A stretch of DNA of 64,000 nt from Bathynomus jamesi (GCA_023014485.1 JAJOZX010001079.1:1-64000), one strand, 5' to 3'. Shown: positions 44,399-56,285, numbered from the stretch's first letter. Program-made: numbers and translations. The notes: a model not told the origin generated them from the sequence alone.

Positions 44399-44553
44399 GG
44401 ATCTTTTCCTTTATAGCACCCCCATTGACAATTGGTTAGGTTAAGTCGTGATTTTTTCGTTAAACCTAACGAAAATATCACGACTTAACCTAACCAATCG
44501 TCAAGGGCGAAATAACGCAGTAAAACAATGGGGGGGTGCTTAAAGGAAAAGAT
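44399..44553. mobile_element. Foldback FB7
   Basis: Left GGATCTTTTCCTTTATAGCA then CCCCCATTG; right end is the mirrored CAATGGGGGGGTGCTTAAAG then GAAAAGAT. The core is a near-perfect palindrome (GGTTAGGTTAAGTCGTGATT and inverse). Flanks AAAAAAG-like on both sides may be a target duplication but are low complexity. Confidence 0.75.
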
Positions 44554-45329
44554 GAAAAAAGTTATTGTTGAGTTTTATATTAATTTTGGCTACGCTGAAT
44601 CCATTTGCGGCGTTTTTGTTTACCTAACTCCTTATCAGAATGCGTTTCGGGTTTGTTGACGAATGTCCATTTGGTGACTTATTCCTAAACCACGTTACTT
44701 GTTTTTACTTTTTCCGATTTTCTGTAAAGGTTTTTTTTTTTCTTTTTACAGAAATTGGCAGTTCCATTAACCGAAGGAAAGTCGATTAAAAGGTTTAGAG
44801 TCTTTGATAACTATTGAAAGCAACCAAAAACACAAGTTTGGTCCTCAGTTTTATTTATTTTTTTAAAATTTTTGCAGCTTGAAAATTTAATATTAAGCAA
44901 GACAAGTTGAACAACTAATAACTTGAAGAAAATTTAAAGTTGTCGATGATTCTTTCACGTTTCAAAACTTTGAAATTTCAAAACTTTTCGAGCGTTGAAA
45001 TAAAATTGATTGAAAGACAATGTCAAAATTTCTTTAACCACTTCCTCTGAAATTTAGCTTTACAATACCTTGGGTATGGTGAAAAGGAAGCGCCGAGGTA
45101 AAATAGACCAAGCCGACTTAACCCTAGGGTTTTTGTTAGCTTTAGCTTCTGTAGATCTGTAGAACCCTTTTAGGACCTTTGAACATTTCAGTCCCATTAG
45201 ACTACAATGCATCATTTCTACAAATGCTTGTACGTATTTATATAGATTTAGTTTAGTTGTTGGTAAAGGAACCCAAAATGGGTGTCATTTAAATATTACT
45301 AAAATATTTAGTCTTGAATAACAATAAAT
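44554..45329. other. No supported gene
   Basis: AT-rich; no domain or element end recognised. Confidence 0.4.
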
Positions 45330-45337
45330 CTTATACT

Positions 45338-45617
45338 GGTACTTTCCTGTTATCCCGGACCCCAGACTTTTTGCCAGTTGCCAGACTTCAATTTTGACAG
45401 AATATTTTCGTTAAAACTAACGAAAATATCACGACTTAACCTAACCAATTATCAAGGTCGTACAGTTTACCTAACCGGGCATTCAATTAACCTAATTAGT
45501 TGGTAGGGTTAGGTTAAGTCGCGATATTTTCATTAGTTTTAACGAAAATATTCTGTGTCAAAATTGAAGTCTGGCAACTGGCAAAAAGTCTGGGGTCCGG
45601 GATAACAGGAAAGTACC
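45338..45617. mobile_element. Foldback FB8 with 8-bp target duplication
   Basis: Starts GGTACTTTCCTGTTATCCCG and ends with its complement GTACC. CTTATACT flanks both sides (45330-45337, 45618-45625). The arm continues GACCCCAGACTTTTTGCCAG. The core from TTTTGACAGAATATTTTCGT on is shared with FB5. Confidence 0.9.
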
Positions 45618-45974
45618 CTTATACTTTTAGACTTTTTTGGTTTAATGAAACATATAAATCGAAGGAAAAGGTTAAAAGAGGTATTTATTAATTAGCGAAT
45701 AATATTCCTATATAGTTACTGGTGGCAGTTCCGATGAAGGAATGCGATGATTTGTGGGTTTATGGTGGGGTGTGCGCACAGCTGCATTTCAGTCAATAAT
45801 GGAATGACAAAAACAAGGTTAATTTAACAATTATATCAGAAAATTAGGGAATGATATTTGCTTAAAATTATAAAGAAGACTCATTTAGAGGTAAAACTAC
45901 TGATCTTATAACGGGAAATTAAGAGATAGTAATCCCAAATCGATACTTAAGAACGATGACCTTGAACAACACAA

Positions 45975-46066
45975 CAGAATGGCCACAAAGTCCCTTTGCA
46001 GTAAAATTACAACATATCTGTATATTGCCCTTGTTTTACGTACAAAGGGACTTTGTGGCCACCCTA
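45975..46066. mobile_element. 92-bp MITE, copy 2
   Basis: CAGAATGGCCACAAAGTCCC to GGACTTTGTGGCCACCCTA; same length as 21598-21689 with about ten differences by eye. Confidence 0.8.
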
Positions 46067-46129
46067 TATTTTTCAGGTTAATATAAAAATATAAAATACT
46101 GTGTATGAAGTTTATACACGGGCATTATA

Positions 46130-46364
46130 CAGGGGCGGAGCTAGACTGATCTGACCGACGTACACGCATCAGTCAGAAAAATATGCGCTCCGTTCGCATC
46201 GGTCAAATAATAATTGACTTGTCGGTAACCTCACCTCAGTGTTTCAAGTGTCTCACTTCAGTGTTACCGACAGGTCAATTACTGTATTTGACCGATGCAA
46301 ACGGAGCACATATTTTTCTGACCGATGCACGTGCATCGGTCAGATCGGTCTGGATCCGCCTTTG
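46130..46364. mobile_element. Foldback MITE with TCGGTCAG repeats
   Basis: Arms of about 100 bases: CAGGGGCGGAGCTAGACTGA at left, inverted at right (inward CAAAGGCGGATCCAGACCGA). Both include CATCGGTCAAATA and GTCGGTAAC. The right arm contains an extra perfect palindrome GATGCACGTGCATC. hAT-like CAGGGGCGG end; target duplication not resolved. Confidence 0.65.

Positions 46365-48176
<1,812 letters not shown>

Positions 48177-48252
<76 letters not shown>
48177..48252. repeat. (TA)n between two mariners
   Basis: Pure TA repeat, the only sequence between the elements ending at 48176 and starting at 48253. Confidence 0.95.
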
Positions 48253-48255
<3 letters not shown>

Positions 48256-49013
48256 GGTGGGCCGTAAGTTTCCATACATAGGAAAAATTAAACGTTTGTT
48301 TTTATGTTTCAGATACCCTAAGAATATGCGTTTGACGTAAGATCTTGTTTACTGATGAAGCAAATTTTTACGTCAATGGAGAGGTTAATCGGCAAAACAT
48401 ACGTTATTGGAGTAATGCTAACCCTAACTGGCTGAGTCCGACGAAGATGCAAGGTGCCGGTAAAGTGATGGTGTGGGCCGGGATATGGGGTGACAGAATT
48501 ATTGGACCAATTTTTGTCAGTGGAAATCTTAATGCCGAAAGGTATCTTAACATGTTGCAAGAAGAGATTTTCCCATCCCTGCTAAACGAGGAAGGTAACT
48601 TCCCAGTTTACTTCCAGCAAGATGGAGCTCCACCTCATTATGGTCTTCACGTGCGTCGGTATTTGGATCAGCAGCAGCAGTTTCCGGATGCTTGGATTGG
48701 TCGGCGTGGTCCTGTGGAGTGGCCTCCCAGATCCCCAGATCTCACCCCCCTTGATTTCTATCTTTGGGGGCACTTGAAGGCCATGGTGTATCAGGAAAAG
48801 ATACGAGACATAAATCATCTAAAGGAACGTATCACCAACGCCATTACAAGCATAACGTCAACTGTGCTAATGCGTGTTCATCAACAGTGGGGAACACGTA
48901 TTGAAATGTGTTTTCAAAACAATGGCAACCATGTAGAGCATATTATATAAATAAAAATGGTTGTCCATAACAAAATGTTTATTTTTCCTATGTATGGAAA
49001 CTTACGGCCCACC

Positions 49014-49016
<3 letters not shown>
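48253..49016 (+). mobile_element. Mariner element with deleted N-terminal half, 764 bp
   Basis: Inverted ends CAGGGTGGGCCGTAAGTTTC and its complement, TA on both sides. The first 80 bases are 5' UTR, then the sequence jumps directly into the catalytic domain, so the DNA-binding half is gone. Confidence 0.9.
48336..48950 (+). pseudogene. Mariner catalytic domain, open but headless
   Basis: Open from [18 protein letters not shown] after a TGA to a stop at 48948-48950; no ATG near the start. First Asp in LFTDEANFY, second in [11 protein letters not shown], third in [18 protein letters not shown] stretch lengthens the spacing between the second and third Asp to 43. All three catalytic residues remain but no HTH region, so the protein could not bind ends by itself. 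Family members make cuts at their own termini. Confidence 0.85.

Positions 49017-49044
<28 letters not shown>
49017..49044. repeat. (TA)n between two mariners
   Basis: Pure TA repeat of 28 bases. Confidence 0.95.
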
Positions 49045-49047
<3 letters not shown>

Positions 49048-49156
49048 GGTGGGCGGAAAGTAGCTCCCTATTTTGGATTGGTAAAAAAATACGTATATTA
49101 TCCATTTATTTCAGAAGAAATAATATGAAAAGGTAGGCATACATGGTAGGTTTTCT

Positions 49157-49430
49157 CTAAAATTCAATGTGGGCTCCAACTCTTTCCACCAGCTTCTGGA
49201 GCCGCCCAGGAATGGCGTCCACTGACTTTAGCAGGAACTCCGGCGGGATGGAGGACATGACTTCCCGAATTCGGTCCTCCTGTTCTTCCAATGTCCTCGG
49301 TTTGGTGCGGTAGACTTCTTCCTTTACCCATCCCAAAGAAAGAAGTCGCACGGTGTCAAGTCGGGGCTCCTGGCTGGCGATTGATGTGGACCACGACGAC
49401 CCATCCAACGCCCAGGGAAGTGGGCATCCA
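49157..49430 (-). pseudogene. Mariner transposase C-terminus, left arm
   Basis: Minus-strand stretch with EVYRTKPRTLEEQEDRIREV and VDAIPGRLQKLVERVGAHIE to its stop. This is the C-terminal tail downstream of the third aspartate; the catalytic motifs are partly frameshifted. Confidence 0.75.
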
Positions 49431-49461
49431 GCCCTTCTGCATCCAGCCCTTCTGCGCAACA

Positions 49462-49872
49462 CCATGAATGCTGAGCGGTACCTTGCTATGTTGCGAAACG
49501 AGGTCTGGCCGGTTGTCAGCACATGGGAGAACATCGACGATCTGATATTTATGCAAGATGGCGCCCCTCCGCACTTCGCTCTTGTTGTCCGTGAGTGGCT
49601 GGATGCCCACTTCCCTGGGCGTTGGATGGGTCGTCGTGGTCCACATCAATGGCCAGCCAGGAGCCCCGACTTGACACCGTGCGACTTCTTTCTTTGGGGG
49701 TGGGTAAAGGAAGATCTACCGCACCAAACCGAGGACATTGGAAGAACTGGAGGACCGAATTCGGGAAGTCATGTCCTCCATCCCGCCGGAGTTCCTGCTA
49801 AAGTCAGTGGACGCCATTCCTGGGCGGCTCCAGAAGCTGGTGGAAAGAGTTGGAGCCCACATTGAATTTTAG
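49462..49872 (+). pseudogene. Mariner catalytic domain, right arm
   Basis: Reads NTMNAERYLAMLRNEVWPVV, IFMQDGAPPHFALVVREWLD (second Asp) and SPDLTPCDFFLWGWVKED (third Asp, 41 residues later). A frameshift after WVKE moves the rest (VYRTKPRTLEELEDRIREV) to another frame. First aspartate and HTH are absent. Confidence 0.8.
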
Positions 49873-49981
49873 AGAAAACCTACCATGTATGCCTACCTTT
49901 TCATATTATTTCTTCTGAAATAAATGGATAATATACGTATTTTTTTACCAATCCAAAATAGGGAGCTACTTTCCGCCCACC

Positions 49982-49984
<3 letters not shown>

Positions 49985-50025
<41 letters not shown>

Positions 50026-50075
50026 GAAGAGAAGAACAAAGCACGGAACTGTTCCGAGGTATATATATATATATA

Positions 50076-50120
<45 letters not shown>

Positions 50121-50138
50121 TGTGTGTGTGTGTGTGTG
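49985..50138. repeat. (TA)n / (TG)n compound microsatellite
   Basis: TA tract to about 50023, a 35-base unique stretch, then TA and a (TG)n tract to 50138. Confidence 0.9.
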
Positions 50139-50356
50139 TCCGAAAAGTGTGAAATAAAATAAAAATTCATATCCTTTAAACAATTGATGCGAGAATAAAC
50201 GCTTTGTGACATCTAATAGCTAGACTTTCCAAGTTTATGAAGCCCCATTCACACTGTTGTCAACAATACATAACCACCAACAACAATAGCAAACTTTGAT
50301 TATCATTGTCATCACGAACTTATCGTCAAAAACTAAATAGGGACCTAAATTGAATC

Positions 50357-50605
50357 TAAAAAGTCGCACAGCGTAGGAATTTTCAGTGTTGATTATAGCA
50401 TATTATTTTTTTTCTTTTAGGTAGGGATGGCTGCGAAATTGACAATAGACGAGAGGGTGAGCTTGGTTTTAATGCATTAAAACCAAGCTCACTCACCCTC
50501 TCGTCTATTGTTAATTTCGCAGCCATCCCCTACCTAAAAGAAAAAAATAATATATTATAGTCAACACTGAATATTCCTATGATGCGCGACTTTTGCGCCA
50601 ACCTG
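50357..50605. mobile_element. Mirror-image mariner: inverted 5' halves
   Basis: Around the centre TTTTAATGCATTAAAA (near 50475) two arms carry the first codons of a mariner transposase in opposite directions: ATGGCTGCGAAATTGACAAT, reading MAAKLTIDERVSLVLMH. The arms also share 5' UTR GGAATTTTCAGTGTTGA. The right arm ends at a TIR-like ACTTTTGCGCCAACCTG plus TA; the left terminus is degraded. Confidence 0.75.
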
Positions 50606-50842
50606 TATATATATATATATATTACTGGTAAAAAGTTTGCAAACACGTGTGTAATTTATGTAATTTCTCCTCATTAACCAATAGAGTTATTTCAGTAGAC
50701 TAATGTCTGTTCCTATAAATAGACTATTGTTCTAAATGTACAAAATTTAGTAATTTAGATTATTTAACCCAATCATATTTCGTTATTTTGTTATATTAAT
50801 CAGGTTTTTATTTTCTATTTTAGGACTAAAACCTGATTAATA

Positions 50843-51492
50843 CAGGGTGTCCCAAAAGTCCCTATCTATTTTGTTGAAATAGGCTGAATTTCAATAAATG
50901 TCACACTGACCTGAATACAGATGTATTTCTATACAAATTACAAGTATTACACCATTAAAATTTGTAATTAGTAGTTTCCACATGTGCTCCATCTGTATCT
51001 TTGCAAATCTCAAAGCGGTCAGTTGCATTGCGGAACACATTTCCGAGCATTTCAGGGGTTATTTTCTCAACTGCTTGCCTAATGCGATCTCGCAGATCTG
51101 GTAAGTCTCGAATATTTCTGCGATAGACCTCTGATTTAATGAAACTCCAAGCAAAGAAATCCAATGGGGTCAAATCCGGAGATCGCGCTGCCCAGGGCCT
51201 ATTTCCCCTACGTCCAATCGAACGATTTGGAAACCGCTCGTTTAGGTATGTCTGAACAATTCAGGCATAATGACATGTGCCCCATCCTGCTGAAAGACTA
51301 CATTGTCGATAACGCCATCTTCAAGAAGTTGAAGTTCTAAAATTAATTAAAAATTAAAAATTTAAAAATAATTAAAATAGAAATCTAATGCATGTATTTG
51401 CCTAGAAACGTGCATGCAATCATGTCATTAAAACATTCACTTGAAATTCAGCCTATTTCAACAAAATAGATAGGGACTTTTGGGACACCCTG
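50843..51492 (-). mobile_element. Internally deleted mariner, 650 bp
   Basis: Long inverted ends: CAGGGTGTCCCAAAAGTCCC and TATCTATTTTGTTGAAATAG then GCTGAATTTCA on both sides, about 51 bp, TA outside. The right side is 5' UTR; the left carries the transposase C-terminal part on the minus strand. Confidence 0.9.
50955..51320 (-). pseudogene. Mariner transposase C-terminal part
   Basis: Minus-strand frames read VVFQQDGAH (second Asp), broken by a small deletion, then [20 protein letters not shown] (third Asp) and ITPEMLGNVFRNATDRFEIC to the stop near 50955. It resembles the mariner at 20140-21037. The N-terminal half is deleted. Confidence 0.8.
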
Positions 51493-51659
51493 TATAACAA
51501 AATAACGAAATATAATTGGGTTAAAATCTAAATTATTAAATTTAGTACATTTAGAACAATAGTCTATTTATAGGAATAGACATTAGTCTACTAAAAATAT
51601 AAAATACTGTGTATAAAGTTTGTACATAAATTGTACACGTGTTTCCAAACTTTTTTACC

Positions 51660-51664
<5 letters not shown>

Positions 51665-51693
<29 letters not shown>
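51665..51693. repeat. (TA)n tract at SINE head
   Basis: TA repeat between the foldback end and the SINE 5' end. Confidence 0.9.
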
Positions 51694-51697
<4 letters not shown>

Positions 51698-52029
51698 CTC
51701 GGTGGTGTGGAGTGGTTCGCATTGCTGACTACGAATCCACCGGACCCGGGTTCAAAACCCGGTGACGGCAGACAGCAAAACCCAGCTGTTCATTCTTCCA
51801 TACAATAAAATTGGTTGGTAGATAAATGGGTACCCTGGGTAGCCTAGTGGTTAAGACGCTGCGCTGCTGATTGGGAGGTCATGAGACCGAGTCCGGGCAA
51901 AGACTTTGTAATTTCTGACGATGGTGGGGCGTGGTTCGGATTCCAATGTAGGTCTAAGGTGGAGTGACAAACTTGACCTTCATCAGAATGAAAAATTCGG
52001 GCGGAAGCAAAACTAAAGTTAACTAAGGT
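51694..52029 (+). repeat. Dimeric tRNA-derived SINE, full length
   Basis: First tRNA-like unit at about 51695-51769 (CCTCGGTGGTGTGGAGTGGT, B box GGGTTCAAAACCC). A linker contains TACAATAAAATTGGTTGG. The second unit is at about 51831-51900 (TGGGTAGCCTAGTGGTTAAG, B box GAGACCGAGTCCGG). The tail is GGTGGAGTGACAAACTTGAC, CTTCATCAGAATGAAAAATT, CGGGCGGAAGC and a final AAGTTAACTAAGGT. The tail matches the LINE end at 34455-34500. Confidence 0.85.
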
Positions 52030-52308
52030 ATACCGTGTATTGTTTACCAGCAGAAGGAGTGCCAATGTAACAGTTTTACGTAACAGAATTGTTGCTGCAG
52101 TTAACAAAATCATCTCTGTCATATTGATAGACACTTGGTGAAAGGGAGAGTACCAATTGGATGTGTTTCGAGCTACAAATGATGCACATACCGAGATTTT
52201 ACTGTATACTCCCAAAAACAAATAATTTGGTGTGGATAACCTTCATATATTGTAACCTTTCTATAATACGAGTATAATATAATATGATATAATATATATA
52301 AAAAAATT

Positions 52309-52800
52309 TAGTGGTGGACTGGATATCCGCATCATTTTTAACATCCGCATCCGCACTTCTGACTGCGGATGTTGTGCGGATATTACCTCTAATAAATTAT
52401 GCAATTTACAATTAAATTAGCTTATAAAGTAGCTTATAAGCCCCAGTCATGCACATTTCATGTAAAGTATTAATTATTAATGAAACAAATAAATATATAA
52501 ACCTCAAAATATAAATACCTGGTAACACAGAAAACTGAATGAAACTTGTTTCATTGAATTTTCTGTGGCTGAAACTCTTGAGAAAGTTATTATTTTCATC
52601 ATAATGAAAACATTAATATTAATTTTAATTCTTATGCATTGCCTGCCATAATAGTAATATCACGAAATTTGAAAAATTATGTCATATATTCATAATTCTA
52701 TATTATATTGCTAGATTAACTAAATATCCGCATCCGCGGATATTGAAATTAAAGATCCGCATCCGCATATGTTGAAAAACTGACATCCGGTCAACCACTA
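52309..52800. mobile_element. hAT MITE, TAGTGGTGG family, copy 2
   Basis: Ends TAGTGGTGGACT and GGTCAACCACTA (two mismatches). Same ATCCGC subterminal repeats and the same internal hairpin as 34577-35079. Flanked by AAATT / AATTATAT, not a pure TA repeat. Confidence 0.85.
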
Positions 52801-52815
52801 AATTATATATATATA

Positions 52816-53454
52816 TGATACACACAGACCGTGCATGGAACAAGGAACTCTTCTAGGAAAATTAAATCCACTATAATCCGAATAAATAACGGTAAATGAC
52901 AAATACTATAGTTTTTTTCTTTTCATGATGCTAGCCCGACGTGGGCAACGGGTCATTCGCAAAGAGGTCCCAAAAATATAGCTTCCCTCACCAGCTATCT
53001 GCAAAGCAGATAGGATCCAGCTTTGGGACAGGATCTAGGGTTTAAAGCAGCCTAGCCCAGCTACATTTAGAACCTCAATATAAGCAAAAGACTTGCTGCC
53101 TTCACGTCAGATTGAATACATCAAAGAAAAAGGGGTAACTATTATATTTTTAGCCAAACACCAAAACTTAAACCTCAACTGGCAGAATTGAGCGTCCACT
53201 TTTCAAGGCACATAACATGTCCGTTTAAACCCTAGATCCTGTCCCAAAGCTGGATCCTATCTGCCTTGCAGATAGCTGGTGAGGGAAGCTATATTTTTGG
53301 GATCTCTTTGAGAGTGACCCGTTGCCCACGTCGGGCTAGCATCATAAAAAAGAAAAAACTATAGTATTTGTCATTTACCATTACTTATTCGGACTGTAGT
53401 GGATTTAATTTTCCTAGAAGAGTTCCTTGTTCCATGCACGGTCTGTGTGTATCA
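52816..53454. mobile_element. Large foldback (TGATACACAC family), both arms present
   Basis: Arms of about 230 bases: TGATACACACAGACCGTGCA at left and its inverse at right; both contain GATGCTAGCCCGACGTGGGC and AGCTTTGGGACAGGATCTAG then GGTTTAAA. A unique 180-base loop lies between. It differs from the FB core family. A single arm occurs at 30325-30548. Confidence 0.85.
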
Positions 53455-53490
53455 TAAAAAACCTCAGGGAGCCATTCTGAGTTCATTCCC

Positions 53491-53494
<4 letters not shown>

Positions 53495-53542
<48 letters not shown>
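53495..53542. repeat. (TA)n tract
   Basis: TA repeat ending at the mariner TIR. Confidence 0.95.
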
Positions 53543-53544
<2 letters not shown>

Positions 53545-53547
<3 letters not shown>

Positions 53548-54143
53548 GGTGATCCAGAGAAATGGGACCCAAAAGAAACCCCTGTAACTCTTAAAGTATA
53601 AGTCCTTTTATAAAATCATACGCATCATTCGAAAGAGGATAGTTACAAGTTTGTACAGGATTGTATAGGTTTTGACAATACAAGACAAGATAAGATACAA
53701 AACAAAATAAAAGTGTTAGTTAAAACTAACCCTTCAAGATGACTGCATGGACTGTGGAACAGCTGCGTTTCATAACTGAGCAATATTATTATGAGCATGG
53801 AAGAAGTGTAGTTTCAGCTCAAAGATCTTTCAAGACAAATTTTCAGATGTCAAAATCACCTTCTAAGAGCTGAAACTACACTTCTTCCATGCTCATAATA
53901 TTGCTCAGTTATGAAACGCAGCTGTTCCACAGTCCATGAAGTCATCTTGAAGGGTTAGTTTTTAACTAACACTTTTATTTTGTTTTGTATCTTATCTTGT
54001 CTTGTATCGTCAAAACCTATACTGTACAATCCTGTACAAACTTGTAACTATCCTCTTTCGAATGATGCGTATGATTTATAAAAGGACTTATACTTTAAGA
54101 GTTACAGGGTTTCTTTTGGGTCCCATTTCTCTGGATCACCCTT
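53545..54143. mobile_element. Mirror-image mariner: inverted 5' halves
   Basis: Both ends read inward AAGGGTGATCCAGAGAAATG with TA outside. Left arm 53545 to about 53819 and right arm about 53866 to 54143 are inverted copies of the 5' UTR and first codons of the mariner at 46923. The left arm reads MTAWTVEQLRFITEQYYYEH and continues RSFKTNFQMSKSPSK into the 46-base loop. No 3' half exists. In this copy the reading frame of the N-terminus is unbroken, unlike the 46923 copy. Confidence 0.9.
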
Positions 54144-54164
54144 TATATATATATATATATATAT

Positions 54165-54305
54165 ATGATGAATAAAACCACGAAGGAAAGGAAACACAGA
54201 ATGGTGCTCAAGCGCTTTCGTCTAATGACATCCTGAGGATGTCATTAGACGAAAGCGCTTGAGCACCATTCTGTGTTTCCTTTCCTTCGTGGTTTTATTC
54301 ATCAT
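54165..54305. mobile_element. Palindrome of Penelope-like 3' termini (candidate)
   Basis: Near-perfect inverted arms of about 68 bases: ATGATGAATAAAACCACGAA to GACGAAAGCGCTTGAGCACC and its inverse, centre CATCCTGAGGATG. CTGAGGATGTCATTAGACGA then AAGC has a hammerhead-like CTGAnGA / stem / GAAA layout with one extra base. The left side abuts a TA repeat. Confidence 0.5.
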
Positions 54306-54775
54306 AAATATTTTTCACGTGTTATTTTCGTGAAATAATGTTCATATATATATAAAATATACTGTATATACCTAGGTAGGTAGATAGATAGGTAGATATA
54401 ATGTATTTATTTTAAGATTAAGTTGATGGTAAAAAATTCATGCATTTTAGATGTACGTGTTTCTGGAGAATATTCAAAAGTAAACATTCCTGCGGTAATG
54501 GAGTTGCATTTATCAACTTGAGGTAAAATACATCGCAATATAGCTAACACTTTGCAGGGAGCTCTTCTCCTTCAGAGCGAAAATTAACCTTTCTTAGCGT
54601 GAAAGATCCCCTTCAAGTTTGTTTGTGGATTTTGTTTCTTTCGCCTCTTGCTCTAACTGAAGAGAATTTCCTACATATTACGTGGTAACTTTTCTTATTT
54701 TAAAGATTGTGAAACCAAATTAACGGATTACTGATGACGTATTCTAGTGGTTGGTTATGCAGTTTTTTTTACTGG
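54306..54775. other. No supported feature
   Basis: AT-rich, with a TAGGTAGGTAGATAGAT-type short repeat near 54372-54397. Confidence 0.4.
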
Positions 54776-54962
54776 GTTGTTTAACCTCCTTCATAACCTC
54801 TAAGGTCATGTGACAGAGGAGACCTACAACCTTACGTGGAATCCAAGGTACCACGGATTGGTACATGATCTGGACGCAGAGGACGGTCTCTCATCCAACT
54901 ACTCTCCAGACCCAACGTTGCTTAACTTTGCTGATCAACGGGTTACGAAATTGGCCATTAAC
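54776..54962 (-). repeat. 5S/tRNA-headed SINE
   Basis: Minus-strand copy: GACAGAGGAGACCTACAACC (tail), CGTGGAATCCAAGGTACCAC (degraded B box), and TCATCCAACTACTCTCCAGA then CCCAACGTTGCTTAACTTTG and CTGATCAACGGG, the complement of the 5S-like head. Confidence 0.75.
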
Positions 54963-56285
54963 GTATGCCGGTTAATGACTGGGTTTCAGTTATATTTCTC
55001 TAATCCATATCCCTTACATCTTTTTACTGTCGGTTTTCCTCAATCTCCTTTGTTACTTTCCTTCCTAATCCCCCCTCCCCTACCCTCAGTCCAACTCTCC
55101 GTATATATATATTGACCTGCCCCAATACCTTCCTCAGTCATACCTGATAAAGACATTAGAATAGGTTGAAAACTTTGTTCTAATAAGACCATTTATGTTC
55201 ACTGTAAAAAAATGAATGTTAAATTAACAACACAGTCTAGGTACTCAATAGTACGTCAGAATAGTACTCCCTATGCGAGTCGAATTTAAATATGCTAGCA
55301 GTATCTGGCAACAACCGTTCACGCTTCTCCACTAACTTTTACTGAATATATGACGTAAAAAGTAGGAAATTATATTAATTATTATTGTTCATTAAAATTC
55401 CATTAGAGAAAAGTGTTTATATGACGTAAATTTACATTGCATTTTTAATAACATCCATTTAATTAGATAATATTCTCTCTTGATCGACAAAACATATCCG
55501 CTAATACCAAAACCGTTACACTTATGCGCAGACATTTTCAAAAGAGAGATCTAGAGGACTAGCCGATCAGTAAAACATATTAACTATGTTCACGGTAAAT
55601 TACTTCCATTTTTAACTGTATTTTATTATTTTTCGAAAACACTGAAATACAGTTTAAAATATAAATTATAGAAGGTATTTTTCTAAACAGGATTTTGCTG
55701 TCGTTTTAGTGTTATTATTGTTTTTTATTTATCATCATTTCAACGATCATGTTATTTTAACGGGTTTATACTATTACTAAAACAATGTCCTTCACAATTA
55801 CTTTAAAATTTCTTCAAGCAATCATTCGTTAATTTGACAGTATGTAATATTTACTGAAATATTGATTGTAGACAGAAATTAAACAGTGGCAATATATTTC
55901 TTGGTTTTAATTTGAAAAATTAAACTGTCAAATTTCTAAGTACAAGTTCATTGCTATTTTTACAGTAGGAAATGTGTGGTTTGAAAATTTACTACATCAA
56001 CAGTATATTTACAGTAAATGATGATTCACCGTTATTACTGTTAATTTAAAAAACAAACAGTAAATTTTTATGCTTATAATTCACTTATTTTAGCATCAAA
56101 TAGCCGTTTTTAAAACAGAGCTTTTATCTTGTGTACGTAAATAATTATCATTTAAATCAGCATGACAGTACTGTAGTTTTAAAGAACGTACAGTAAATTT
56201 TCATATCAAGTTTAATCGAAATCTAATACACTCAAATAAACAGTTCTAAAGTATGTAATCGAAGGGTGTACTAAAGGCTACTGTA
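54963..56285. other. No supported gene; many ACAGTAAA-like words
   Basis: Between 55200 and 56220 the words ACAGTA, ACTGTA and TACAGTAAATTT recur on both strands, beginning with CACTGTAAAAAAATG at 55200. It may be a non-autonomous element, but no clear inverted ends were found. Confidence 0.35.

Larger units (their letters stand above)
49045..49984. mobile_element. Mirror-image mariner: inverted 3' halves, asymmetric
   Basis: Both ends read inward CAGGGTGGGCGGAAAGTAGC, with TA outside. The left arm (49045 to about 49430) is an inverted copy of the last 390 bases of the right arm. The right arm extends about 170 bases further 5' before the junction. The inverted junction lies near CATCCAGCCCTTCTGC, which is itself repeated. 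Arms differ by few bases. Confidence 0.85.
50623..51664. mobile_element. Foldback with Tc1-like ends hosting a mariner
   Basis: Ends TACTGGTAAAAAGTTTGCAA and, inward from the right, GTACTGGTAAAAAAGTTTGG, continuing AACACGTGT on both arms. Arms of about 170-200 bases include CCAATCATATTTCGTTATTT and its inverse. A mariner (50843-51492) sits in the loop. TA microsatellites lie on both outer sides. Confidence 0.75.
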
